Origin: Prosthecobacter sp.
Lineage (GTDB): Bacteria; Verrucomicrobiota; Verrucomicrobiia; Verrucomicrobiales; Verrucomicrobiaceae
Direction of reading: 5' to 3'
Assembly: GCA_025869455.1 (NCBI GenBank)
Contig: JAOZVT010000603.1
Location: 1-9,306 of the forward strand
Length of the DNA: 9,306 bases
Shown piece by piece: positions 1 to 7,582 of the stretch. Within the stretch, counting starts at the first letter, position 1; each line of letters opens with the position of its first letter. A program made the translations under genes and the position numbers. The notes under the pieces were generated by a model, which searched no databases, was not told where the DNA came from, and saw only the letters and a list, made by a program, of their open reading frames with translations.

Positions 1-1
1 G

Positions 2-2038
2 CGCAAAGTTTATTCGGTGGAGGCGAACTCGTTTGTCATCATCCCACAATCCACATCTCAGATGGTCAAGGTGGGGGGGTTAGCTGAGTTTGGTGTGATC
101 ACTTCGTCAGAGGCTGATTCCTTCCAGTGGCTGAAAAACAGCAAGCCTGTGAAAGGGGCCATGTCTGTGCCTTTGAAGTTTAATCCTGTCTCGCTCAAAG
201 ATGCGGGGAGTTATACGGTGCAGGCTAAGCTGGATTCACAAACGGAAACGAGCGACGTCTTTTTGTTAGGCGTGGTAGAGGACTTTGAAAAGTCACTGGT
301 GGTGCAACAGGGGAAGGCGGTGAAGTTGAGCGTCGTGGCGGCGGGTGTAGATCTGAAGTATGAATGGAGGTTGGATGATCAGCCTTTGGAGGATGATGAC
401 TCCGTGTCCGGTGGCAAAACAAAGACATTGCAGATCAAGGGTATCCAAGCCTCACAAAGTGGCACCTATTCTTGCGAGGTTAAAACTGGGTCGAGTGATG
501 GTACTGTCGGTGCCACAACCTATGTCAGTGTCTTTGATCAAAAACCGCAGGTTTCACCGACGCAAAATATGAGCGATGGCATTGTGGGCGGTGCCTTCAG
601 TCATGTCATTGTGTATGATGAAGCCCCTGAAATGATGCCGATTTCGTTTTCAGCCAAAGGCCTGCCCTCTGGAGTTAAGATCAATTCAAAAACGGGGGAG
701 ATAACAGGTCGGCCAACGAAACCTGGGATTTATAAAATCATCGTGATTGCCAAGAATAACTTTGGTTCGACGGAGGCGGAGCAGACCATCGAGGTGAAAG
801 CATTTCCTGAGAATTTGGCAGGAAATTATGTGGGCTGGCTGGGACGTCATGAATCGTTAAATCAGATGTTAGGCGGTCGATTGGACATGAAGATTAGTAC
901 TCTTGGTAGCCTGAGCGGTAGCCTGATGATGGGGACGCAGAAATTGGCCTTCAAAGGCAATTTGGAGATAGTGGCAGATGATAGTGAGTTGCCGTATGCA
1001 GAGATCTATATCCAGCCCAAAGGCAACCCAACGCCGGAACTGCTGAAGCTGGAGTTCAGTGTGGATACGGATAGCCAGGAGCTTTCTGATGCACAAGTTC
1101 TCCAAGGCGAATCAGGTTTGGATGTTGTTGGTTGGCGTCAGAAATGGAGTGCTAAGGGAGAGCCTGCAACCTCGTATCTGGGCCTCCATACTTTTGGGTT
1201 GCGCCTACCCGAGCCCGGACCTCTGATCAACGATGCCGCGATCCCTCAGGGCTGGGGATTTGGATCATTCAGTCCAAGTGCTGACGGGAAAGTGAAGCTT
1301 GTCGGACAGACGGCAGATGGTGAGAAATTTATCAACGCCTCCTTTTTGGGGCCACAAGGTGAAGTACTGTTATTCCAAACACTCTATAAGACGCCGATCA
1401 AAGGCAGCTTGCTTGGTGTCATGACCATTGATGTTGGGAGTGAAGTGGATTTGGAGGATACCTCAGATAACAATTTAAGCGGCACTGTGACCTGGACGCG
1501 ACCTGAGGATAAGCAGTCCAAAGCGCGGCTTTATAAAGCTGGGTTTGGCCTAGTGGATACTCCCGTTGAAGAGCCACTGGCCATTGAAGTGGTGGGGGCA
1601 AGTTTTGTGTCACCCTCAGGCTCTACGGGAGTGATCTTGAATCTGGACGCAGGCACGCGAATTGCACGGGTGGACTTTGACTTTGGGGGTATTGAATCCG
1701 CGTCTAAAAATCCTGATCAGGAACTGAACATCGCGGCCAAGAGCAAAATTACGTCCTTTGATCCGAGTGACAATCCCTCAGGGTTAAAGCTCGCCGCCAA
1801 TGTTAAAACGGCCCTATTAACAGGGGGCTTTAAGCTGGAGGATGACGACCTGCGGACTGGGATGACCAAGTCGGTGAAACGTTCTGTAAAAGTGCAAGGG
1901 ATGCTGATTCGTGATGGCGAAGATTTTTTTGGAGTTGGCTACTTTCTGCTGCCGGGACTGCCTACTGATGAGACGCCTGTGCTTACGGATATCTTGTCAG
2001 GGAAGATGACCCTGCGAGAAAATATCTTGCTGCCCTGA
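2..2038 (+). CDS. Secreted Ig-like / putative-Ig domain protein, 5'-truncated by the window edge
   Basis: The frame is open to the left edge and no signal peptide follows the GTG at 17, so this is the C-terminal part of a longer protein. Residues are counted from that GTG. An Ig-like domain covers about 1-85 (W38, DAGSYTV near 62-68). A second covers about 90-173 (W117, QSGTYSCEV with C153). A putative-Ig (He_PIG-type) domain covers about 190-262, with the typical GLPSGVKINSKTGEITG signature. The rest is beta-rich: a GGRLDMKIS...GSLSGSL...FKG module at 266-320, a second around 408-510 (GFGSFSPSADGKVKLVG, KGSLLGVMTI, LSGTVTW), and a last one at 520-670 (FDPSDNPSGLKLAANVKT, GYFLLPGLP, ILSGKMTL). 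Such modules recur in large extracellular verrucomicrobial proteins. I see no LPXTG or PEP-CTERM-like anchor. A surface or secreted adhesive role is likely, ligand unknown. The domain calls are firm and the function is inferred. Confidence 0.85.
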   Translation, partial: RKVYSVEANSFVIIPQSTSQMVKVGGLAEFGVITSSEADSFQWLKNSKPVKGAMSVPLKFNPVSLKDAGSYTVQAKLDSQTETSDVFLLGVVEDFEKSLVVQQGKAVKLSVVAAGVDLKYEWRLDDQPLEDDDSVSGGKTKTLQIKGIQASQSGTYSCEVKTGSSDGTVGATTYVSVFDQKPQVSPTQNMSDGIVGGAFSHVIVYDEAPEMMPISFSAKGLPSGVKINSKTGEITGRPTKPGIYKIIVIAKNNFGSTEAEQTIEVKAFPENLAGNYVGWLGRHESLNQMLGGRLDMKISTLGSLSGSLMMGTQKLAFKGNLEIVADDSELPYAEIYIQPKGNPTPELLKLEFSVDTDSQELSDAQVLQGESGLDVVGWRQKWSAKGEPATSYLGLHTFGLRLPEPGPLINDAAIPQGWGFGSFSPSADGKVKLVGQTADGEKFINASFLGPQGEVLLFQTLYKTPIKGSLLGVMTIDVGSEVDLEDTSDNNLSGTVTWTRPEDKQSKARLYKAGFGLVDTPVEEPLAIEVVGASFVSPSGSTGVILNLDAGTRIARVDFDFGGIESASKNPDQELNIAAKSKITSFDPSDNPSGLKLAANVKTALLTGGFKLEDDDLRTGMTKSVKRSVKVQGMLIRDGEDFFGVGYFLLPGLPTDETPVLTDILSGKMTLRENILLP

Positions 2039-2100
2039 TCTTTTCGGGTGTCACACCTGTCTCTTGCATGCTGACCTGAGACTTTCCAATATGCACGCTG

Positions 2101-2517
2101 ATGGCCGTCTTGATCCGACATGCCCGAATCCTTTACTTACTCGCCCTGTTTCAATTGCTGGGCGGGCCGCTGGTTTTGGGAGGGCTCATGATGATCACGC
2201 GCCTGATGGCGGATCGTGAGATGACACTAACGGAAAGTGTGTCGAAAACGCTGATTCAGCTGGATCATTTCCAGGCTCGTGGAGCAGGGGAATCGAGTTG
2301 GGGCATTGACGAAGGTTTGTTGCCTCCTGCTAAACCAGAGCTGCCAAGTCCTCAGAAGACCAAGGAGTCCAAAGATAAGCTTTGGGTGGTCAATGATTTG
2401 GCCAAAGTGGTCTGGGCCATACCGCAATCACTGAAAATACCTGAAGGGGACTGGCATGATCCAGTACCGTGGCGATTGGCGCATGCACCGCCAATCCCTC
2501 CGCCGAAGTGGAGTTGA
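2101..2517 (+). CDS. Small hypothetical protein with one N-terminal membrane segment
   Basis: I do not recognise this 138-residue protein. After a short basic start (R6, H7, R9) it has a hydrophobic stretch at about residues 11-33 that fits a membrane anchor or uncleaved signal. The remainder is polar, with a Pro/Lys-rich linker at about 75-92 and a Pro/Trp-rich end (DPVPWRLAHAPPIPPPKWS). A stop at 2077-2079 in the same frame limits how far the start can move, and ATG 2101 is the first good start. No convincing Shine-Dalgarno sequence precedes it. It lies 62 bp after the Ig-protein stop and 115 bp before the TonB-dependent receptor on the same strand, so it may belong to the receptor's transcription unit, although an inverted repeat lies between them. 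An accessory role in uptake is only a guess from position. The intact frame and plausible membrane topology favour a real gene. Confidence 0.6.
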   Translation: MAVLIRHARILYLLALFQLLGGPLVLGGLMMITRLMADREMTLTESVSKTLIQLDHFQARGAGESSWGIDEGLLPPAKPELPSPQKTKESKDKLWVVNDLAKVVWAIPQSLKIPEGDWHDPVPWRLAHAPPIPPPKWS

Positions 2518-2524
2518 GTTCACT

Positions 2525-2547
2525 GTGAAATGCACCCCGCATTTCAC
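2525..2547. promoter_or_regulatory. Perfect 9-bp inverted repeat, candidate operator or hairpin
   Basis: The arms GTGAAATGC (2525-2533) and GCATTTCAC (2539-2547) are exact reverse complements around a 5-base centre, ACCCC. The repeat begins 8 bp after the stop of the small membrane protein and ends 85 bp before the receptor ATG. No clean T-run follows (GATTCACATTTTGG), so it is a poor Rho-independent terminator. The size, symmetry and position fit a dimeric-repressor operator for the receptor. The GAAATG/CATTTC half-sites resemble the outer parts of proteobacterial Zur boxes, but the spacing differs. The repeat is seen directly. The function is inferred. Confidence 0.5.
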
Positions 2548-2618
2548 GATTCACATTTTGGTCTGAACACAGGCCTCTCATTCCTATGCACCGGTATCTA
2601 AACCGTGCTGCTTCATTC

Positions 2619-2623
2619 AAAGG
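2619..2623 (+). promoter_or_regulatory. Ribosome binding site of the TonB-dependent receptor
   Basis: AAAGG lies 9 bases upstream of ATG 2633. It supports that start, which is immediately followed by a plausible signal peptide. It is the clearest Shine-Dalgarno-like sequence before any complete gene in this window. Confidence 0.5.
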
Positions 2624-2632
2624 TATCCATTT

Positions 2633-4696
2633 ATGCAAATTTCCCGTCCTCTATCACAGGGTCTCCTGGCGCTTGTCGTCGCCAGCAGTTCCTTCGCTCA
2701 AGAAACGACTCTTCAAGAAACCACCATCCTGCCTGAAGTGGTGGTGGAAGGTAAAGCCAGCAATCTGCTGGGAACTACTGACGGTGCTTCTAAAGGCCGT
2801 GCAACCCAGGAAGATATTCTCTCGCGCCCGCTTCTGCGGCGTGGGGAAATATTAGAAACCATCCCCGGGGTGATCATTACCCAACACGCTGGTGGAGGGA
2901 AAGCGAATCAGTATTTCCTGAGGGGTTTCAACCTGGATCATGGGACTGACTTCTCCATCAGTCTGGATGGCATGCCGCTGAATATGCGAACGCACGCGCA
3001 TGGGCAGGGATACACGGATTTGAATCCCGTGATTCCAGAGCTGGTGCAGGCCATTGATTACGCCAAAGGAACATACACGGCGGCGGATGGGGATCTCTCC
3101 ACGGCTGGCAGTGCGAATTTTCTGCTCTGGGATTTGATGCCTGAAAATTTGGTGAAGGTGGAGTTTGGTGAATACAATTATTACCGGGCTTTGGTCGCAG
3201 GTTCGTTGCCCATCAAACCCAATGAGGATCAAACTTTTCAGCAAGGCCTCACCTACGGCTTGGAGTACAATTACTATGATGGCCCCTGGCAGCAGGCGGA
3301 GGAGTTCAATCGCTGGAATGGTCTGCTGCGGTACTTTGCTGGAGATGAGGATAACAAGTTTTCCGTCACCTTCATGGGCTATCGCGCTAGTTGGGTGAGC
3401 ACGGATCAGATTCCCCAGCGTGCTGTAACCAATGGAACGTTAGACCGCTATTCGACTCTGGACCCCAGCGCTGGCGGGGATAGTGAACGTTACAGTCTGA
3501 ATGTGACCTTTGAACATCGTGATGATGATGTGGTGACACGCGCAAACCTCTACGGGATCTATTACGCTCTGGATCTATTTTCCAATTTCACCTATTTCAC
3601 CAAGGGGCCGCTGGGGGATCAGTTTGAGCAGTCTGAAAAACGCTGGGTTTTTGGTGGGCAGTTGTCACGAACTTGGGAAAAGCGGAAGCTCTTAGGCATT
3701 GAATCCGACCTCACGATCGGGTTCCAAACGAGGCATGATGTGATTCATGGCATTGGCCTCTATGAAACGAGGAATCGTCAACGTTTGGCGACGACGCGTC
3801 AGGATGATATTTGGGAAGGCAGCGCTGGTATCTATGGCGAGATGGTGAATCGCTGGACACCCTGGTTCCGTACGGTGTTAGGGTTGCGTGGAGATCTCTA
3901 CTATTTTGATTCTCTCGAAAGCACGGTTGCAGGGGAGGACGCGGAATGGTCTGGGATCGTCAGTCCAAAGTTCAGTGCCATTTTTGGTCCTTGGCGTGAA
4001 ACGGAGTTGTATCTGAATTTCGGAACGGGCTTCCACAGCAATGATGCTCGTGGTGTGACGGCGCGTTCTTCGGCTGCAGATGCCCTAGTACGCACGATGG
4101 GGGCTGAGTTGGGTCTGCGTTCTCAGGTTATTCCTAAAGTGACCACCACTTTGGCCCTCTTTTGGTTACAGAGCGACAGTGAACTCATCTATGTGGGAGA
4201 TGCAGGGACCAATGAACCCGGGCCTGGAGCGGAACGCTATGGGGTGGAGTTGGCGACTTACTGGCGGCCTAACCATTGGTTCAGTGCAGATGCGGAGTTG
4301 GCCCTCACCCATGCTCGCTTGCAAGACAGTGGTAGCGCAGACCGTGTGCCGAACAGCGTGCCGGTGATGTTTAGCGGTGGCATCAATATCGGTGCTCAAG
4401 GCAATGCGAGTGGCTGGTTTGCAGGGACTCGAGTTCGTGCTTTTACAGGACGTCCTTTAGAGGAAACGGGGCAAATCGAAGGACGTGATAGTTTCATGGT
4501 GAATGCCACCGTTGGCTATCGACGCAAAAATTGGGAAGCGGCAGTGGATTGCCTGAATCTCCTGAACCGTGCTGACAATGACATTGAATATGCTTATGAG
4601 AGCCAGTTGCGAGGGGAGGCAACTCCGGTGAGTGACGTGCATTTTCACCCGGTGGAACCACGGATGTTTCGTTTTCGGGTCACCTATCGTTTTTAG
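2633..4696 (+). CDS. TonB-dependent outer-membrane receptor
   Basis: This complete 687-residue protein should import a scarce ligand across the outer membrane using TonB/ExbBD energy. Residues 1-22 form a signal peptide with likely cleavage after SSSFA. A TonB-box-like LPEVVVEG lies at about 33-40. The plug covers about 50-168, with LLRRGEILETIPGVIITQHA, then RGFNLDHGTDFSISLDGMPL and NMRTHAHGQGYTDLNPVIPE. The remainder is an aromatic-rich barrel ending in FRFRVTYRF; the final Phe is the usual outer-membrane assembly signal. The length is normal for the family. The conserved plug stretch has several His and Asp residues (H103, H121, H123), which may hint at a metal or metal-complex ligand but do not prove one. 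The start is supported by AAAGG at 2619-2623. A small membrane protein and an inverted repeat lie upstream and a strong hairpin lies downstream. The family is certain from the sequence. The substrate is unknown. Confidence 0.93.
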   Translation: MQISRPLSQGLLALVVASSSFAQETTLQETTILPEVVVEGKASNLLGTTDGASKGRATQEDILSRPLLRRGEILETIPGVIITQHAGGGKANQYFLRGFNLDHGTDFSISLDGMPLNMRTHAHGQGYTDLNPVIPELVQAIDYAKGTYTAADGDLSTAGSANFLLWDLMPENLVKVEFGEYNYYRALVAGSLPIKPNEDQTFQQGLTYGLEYNYYDGPWQQAEEFNRWNGLLRYFAGDEDNKFSVTFMGYRASWVSTDQIPQRAVTNGTLDRYSTLDPSAGGDSERYSLNVTFEHRDDDVVTRANLYGIYYALDLFSNFTYFTKGPLGDQFEQSEKRWVFGGQLSRTWEKRKLLGIESDLTIGFQTRHDVIHGIGLYETRNRQRLATTRQDDIWEGSAGIYGEMVNRWTPWFRTVLGLRGDLYYFDSLESTVAGEDAEWSGIVSPKFSAIFGPWRETELYLNFGTGFHSNDARGVTARSSAADALVRTMGAELGLRSQVIPKVTTTLALFWLQSDSELIYVGDAGTNEPGPGAERYGVELATYWRPNHWFSADAELALTHARLQDSGSADRVPNSVPVMFSGGINIGAQGNASGWFAGTRVRAFTGRPLEETGQIEGRDSFMVNATVGYRRKNWEAAVDCLNLLNRADNDIEYAYESQLRGEATPVSDVHFHPVEPRMFRFRVTYRF

Positions 4697-4726
4697 AAGA
4701 TAGAAGACTAACAAAGAGGTCAATAA

Positions 4727-4758
4727 AAAGACGCAAAGGGAAGGCCCTTTGCGTCTTT
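4727..4758. terminator. Bidirectional intrinsic terminator between convergent genes
   Basis: A perfect 14-bp stem is formed by AAAGACGCAAAGGG (4727-4740) and CCCTTTGCGTCTTT (4745-4758) with loop AAGG. It lies 30 bp after the receptor stop and 25 bp beyond the hybrid-kinase stop. Read on the - strand, the hairpin runs into TTTTTATTG, a good U-tract for ending the kinase transcript. On the + strand the U-rich part is only the TCTTT at the stem base, so termination may be weaker in that direction. Confidence 0.85.
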
Positions 4759-4783
4759 GAAATGATGCTAATGTATCAGGAAT

Positions 4784-6766
4784 CTAGGCTGACATCACTG
4801 GTTGCATGTCCCGTGAAAACTCTTCGGGTGGATGCGCTGATTTGATGGCTTTGGCCATGGATTTATTGAGCCCATCCAGCGAGTAAGGTTTCAACATAAT
4901 GTCCACTGGCGGCAGGCGACCTTCGCTGAGAATCACGAATTCATCCGGATCAATCACAAACCCGCTACAGATCACGATGGGCACATCATTGCCGGCTGCT
5001 CGCAGTTGTTTGAAAGTGTCACGTCCACTGAGCTTAGGCATGTAGATATCCAGGAGCATGACGTCCACTTTTTCACCGCTTTTGAAGATAGTGTCGAGTG
5101 CTTGTTGACCGTCACTTGCTTCGAGGACTCGGTAACCCAGGAAAGTCAGCATGTTCACGGCGATGGAGCGGACTGGGGCTTCATCATCCACCACCAGAAC
5201 GGTACCTCTTTGTCCTGCCGCAGGTGTCACAGAGGAAGAATTATCAAAGGCTGGATCTTCTTCGATGTTTTCTGGGTCAGTTGTGCGCGGCAGGTAGATG
5301 CGGAATTCGGTGCCTTGATTTTCAACACTATCGAATTCGATCCAGCCGCCGTGCTCTCGCACGATGTCCTGAGCCATACTTAGCCCTAGACCTGTGCCCT
5401 TGCCGTCAGTCTTGGTAGTGAAGAAGGGCTCGAACACGCGTCCGCGCACTTCTTCGGGGATACCATGTCCATTGTCGCGAACCACGATCATGGCAAATTC
5501 TGCTGGCCCTTGATCTTGGGTTGGGCCGCGATGAGTGACGTTTTCAATGCCGATCTCAATGATGCCTTTGTCTTCCGGCAGGGCATCACGCGCATTCAGG
5601 CAGAGATTCAAAATGACCTGCTGAAGTTGAGTGGAGTCAGAGACCACAAAGGAGGCATCCATGCCTGCTCTCACGCGGATTTCTACCCGTGGGTCCACGC
5701 TGTGTTTCAGCATGGTTTGAACTTCGGCGAGCAATTTTTTCACATTGGTCACTTTACGCAGGCTTTGGCCTGAACTGCGGCGTGAGTAACCTAGGAGACT
5801 CTTGACGAGGTCGGCTGCGCGTTGGGTGGCTTGATTGGCGCATTGAAGTTTTTCTCGGACTTCACTTTGATTGTTAGCGGGCTGCAGTTCAGCGAGGGTG
5901 AGGTTGCCACGAATGGCGGTCAGCATGTTGTTAAAGTCATGGGCAATGCCGCCTGCCAACTGTCCCAAGGTGCCAAGTTTCTGTGATTCTTGCAGTTGGC
6001 GTTTGAGCCCGCGCATCTGGCTGCAATCGCGAACCATCCAGAGTCTGCCGATGACTTCGCCAGTGTCCGTCCGCATCGGTGCGGTGCGCACGCTGTAATG
6101 ACCGCCAACTTTGCTGCCTAGATCAGCCTCGATTTGATCTTGGAAGTTCGGATCTTGGGCACTTTGAGCCAACCATTGAGCCATTTTATCAGTCTCCGCA
6201 AATCGTCCGGCGATGGAAGACAGCAGGGTCGTCACATCACGTCCACCTAGCTCTTCGAGGGGTTTCCCCAGAAACTCATCCAGCTTGGAATTGGAGGCAA
6301 TGATGCTGCCTTGAGTATCCACCACGGCTACGCCTTCATCACTGGCGGCGAAGATGCCTTGCAGAGCCGTGAAGGCTTCCCGCAGCAACCGTTCCGCATT
6401 CATCAAACGCTGGGCGGTCTGACAGGCATGCGTTTCTGCTGCGTTGAGGGACTGGCGGTGTTTGGCAAACAGCATGTTGATGTCACAACGGAGTTTCCAA
6501 AAATCAGTTGGTAACCATTGGGCGACTTCCTTGGTCGGCGGCACGCCACGCAAGACGGAGGCTGTCGCACTCATCACGGCCACCACGGGTTTTAGCGTCC
6601 AACCACTGAGGAGATAGGCTGCTAGGAAGACACCTCCGCCTAGGAGGACGCCCTCAGTGCTGAAAAACCAGTCCCATGAATGGCCCATCAAACGGGCGGC
6701 ACCAATGGCCGGTAAAAAGCCGAACAGGACGAGCGGCAGTAAAATTCGTAGTCGCAGCGAGTTCAT
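4784..6766 (-). CDS. CckA-like hybrid sensor histidine kinase with C-terminal receiver
   Basis: This 660-residue kinase should autophosphorylate on His and pass the phosphate to its own receiver Asp, then probably to a separate phosphotransfer protein. Two membrane segments (about 6-26 and 39-57) enclose only a short outer loop, so the signal is probably sensed in the membrane or cytoplasm. A PAS domain covers about 135-250. The HisKA H-box GGIAHDFNN has H276, and its HDxxN pattern fits a kinase/phosphatase. The ATPase domain has N-box NLCLNARDAL (387-396), G1 DNGHGIP (431-437), FEPFFTTK (445-452) and G2 GKGTGLGLS (455-463). The receiver (about 521-645) has D527/D528, phospho-acceptor D573 in LLDIYMP, S601 and K626. 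All catalytic residues are present. The architecture resembles alphaproteobacterial CckA, but many unrelated hybrid kinases share it. The ATG overlaps the upstream stop as ATGA (6766-6763) with no Shine-Dalgarno sequence, implying translational coupling. No output regulator or phosphotransferase is visible nearby. Confidence 0.93.
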   Translation of the reverse strand: MNSLRLRILLPLVLFGFLPAIGAARLMGHSWDWFFSTEGVLLGGGVFLAAYLLSGWTLKPVVAVMSATASVLRGVPPTKEVAQWLPTDFWKLRCDINMLFAKHRQSLNAAETHACQTAQRLMNAERLLREAFTALQGIFAASDEGVAVVDTQGSIIASNSKLDEFLGKPLEELGGRDVTTLLSSIAGRFAETDKMAQWLAQSAQDPNFQDQIEADLGSKVGGHYSVRTAPMRTDTGEVIGRLWMVRDCSQMRGLKRQLQESQKLGTLGQLAGGIAHDFNNMLTAIRGNLTLAELQPANNQSEVREKLQCANQATQRAADLVKSLLGYSRRSSGQSLRKVTNVKKLLAEVQTMLKHSVDPRVEIRVRAGMDASFVVSDSTQLQQVILNLCLNARDALPEDKGIIEIGIENVTHRGPTQDQGPAEFAMIVVRDNGHGIPEEVRGRVFEPFFTTKTDGKGTGLGLSMAQDIVREHGGWIEFDSVENQGTEFRIYLPRTTDPENIEEDPAFDNSSSVTPAAGQRGTVLVVDDEAPVRSIAVNMLTFLGYRVLEASDGQQALDTIFKSGEKVDVMLLDIYMPKLSGRDTFKQLRAAGNDVPIVICSGFVIDPDEFVILSEGRLPPVDIMLKPYSLDGLNKSMAKAIKSAHPPEEFSRDMQPVMSA

Positions 6767-7509
6767 GTGAGGGAAGTTGAGAGGATCTGAGGAGCCTGGG
6801 AGAGGAGGTTGTCTGAATGGAGGCCGGGTGTATGAACAGGCATCCGAAAAAACTCACTGCTGCTGAGTGTGGAAATGGTCTGCTGGAGCGCTTTGTCCAG
6901 CGTCTGCTGAACCGCCTGTTCCACGTAGGAGGGCAGGTGGCTATCTAACCAGCTATGGATAAGTTGCTCAATCTGGGGCTGGGAAACTGAACTATCTGCT
7001 GTCCCCTCCAGACCATCAATGCGGTCTTTAAGCGCGCTGACTCCCATAGCCGCGCCAAAGAGATCCTGGCGCACTTGCTGGATCTCTGATTCCAACTCCA
7101 TGCGCAATTGGGCTAGTTCACGGCTTTGCAGACTTTGTACCGCATGGAAATGATTGGCCGCCGGGGCTGATTGGGGCGGATTCTGCATCGGCTGCAGATC
7201 AGCAGAGGATTGTGCCGCCAAGGCTAAACTCGCTGCTATGGCAGGTCCGGGGGTCATGTAGCTGCTGATCCTACGTGAAGGGGGAGCCAATGGGCCAGAG
7301 GTGCTTTGCTGCATGGCCAAAGCCGCCAGTCCCCCTGTGTACGGAGAAGCCTCGGTTGTAGCAAATAAGGATGGGGCTGGCTCTTCATGTGCCATCCAAG
7401 GCATGGTATCGGCTTTTTCGATTTCCGGTTCGTCATGATTCTCGGACACATGCCCTGTGAGCGGTAGCTCCGGGCTGTGTTCAGAGAAAAACGAGAAGGA
7501 GAATGCCAT
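6763..7509 (-). CDS. Low-complexity coiled-coil protein with a PopZ-like C-terminal helix
   Basis: I chose the internal ATG at 7509 (248 residues). The frame continues to a GTG at 7617, but those 36 extra codons come from very AT-rich DNA that looks like a promoter region. The protein starts MAFSFSFF. It then has an acidic/Pro-containing stretch (about 16-48), an Ala/Ser/Pro/Gln-rich disordered middle (49-122), a predicted coiled coil (about 124-168, LQSRELAQLRMELESEI) and an amphipathic helix at 179-212 containing IEQLIHSWLDSHLPSYVEQA. The WLDxxLPxxVExxV pattern recalls the C-terminal oligomerisation region of PopZ (DUF2497), the alphaproteobacterial polar hub. The order of acidic disordered part, then C-terminal helices, is also PopZ-like. 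The match is short and read by eye, so homology is unproven; a generic coiled-coil adaptor is the alternative. It overlaps the hybrid-kinase start by ATGA, so the two products are probably made together and may interact. Confidence 0.75.
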   Translation of the reverse strand: MAFSFSFFSEHSPELPLTGHVSENHDEPEIEKADTMPWMAHEEPAPSLFATTEASPYTGGLAALAMQQSTSGPLAPPSRRISSYMTPGPAIAASLALAAQSSADLQPMQNPPQSAPAANHFHAVQSLQSRELAQLRMELESEIQQVRQDLFGAAMGVSALKDRIDGLEGTADSSVSQPQIEQLIHSWLDSHLPSYVEQAVQQTLDKALQQTISTLSSSEFFRMPVHTPGLHSDNLLSQAPQILSTSLT

Positions 7510-7582
7510 ATGATATTTGTAACTGTTATGTAAATTTATATAAAATATCAAATAAATCCACAGAAAACTAAACTTTTTTTGA
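7510..7582. promoter_or_regulatory. AT-rich tract upstream of the coiled-coil/kinase operon
   Basis: This stretch is overwhelmingly A/T, in sharp contrast to the genes on both sides. It contains the 10-bp palindrome TTTATATAAA (7535-7544) and a T7 run (7574-7580). Read on the - strand it offers several TATAAA/TATATA-like -10 candidates and a TTGATA, but I cannot choose one -35/-10 pair with good spacing. It most likely holds the - strand promoter and 5' leader, and possibly a site for an AT-binding architectural protein. Confidence 0.45.

Noticed and set aside
17..19. GTG as the real start of the Ig-domain protein
   Set aside because: The frame is open upstream to the window edge, no signal peptide follows, and an Ig domain begins almost at once. 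A truncated gene is far more likely.
2047..2057. Small palindrome GGTGTCACACC after the Ig gene
   Set aside because: The stem is only 4-5 bp with no T-run, so it is neither a convincing terminator nor a distinctive operator.
2586..2855. 89-codon + strand frame overlapping the receptor start
   Set aside because: It runs out of phase through the receptor's signal peptide and plug, and the receptor frame carries all recognisable motifs.
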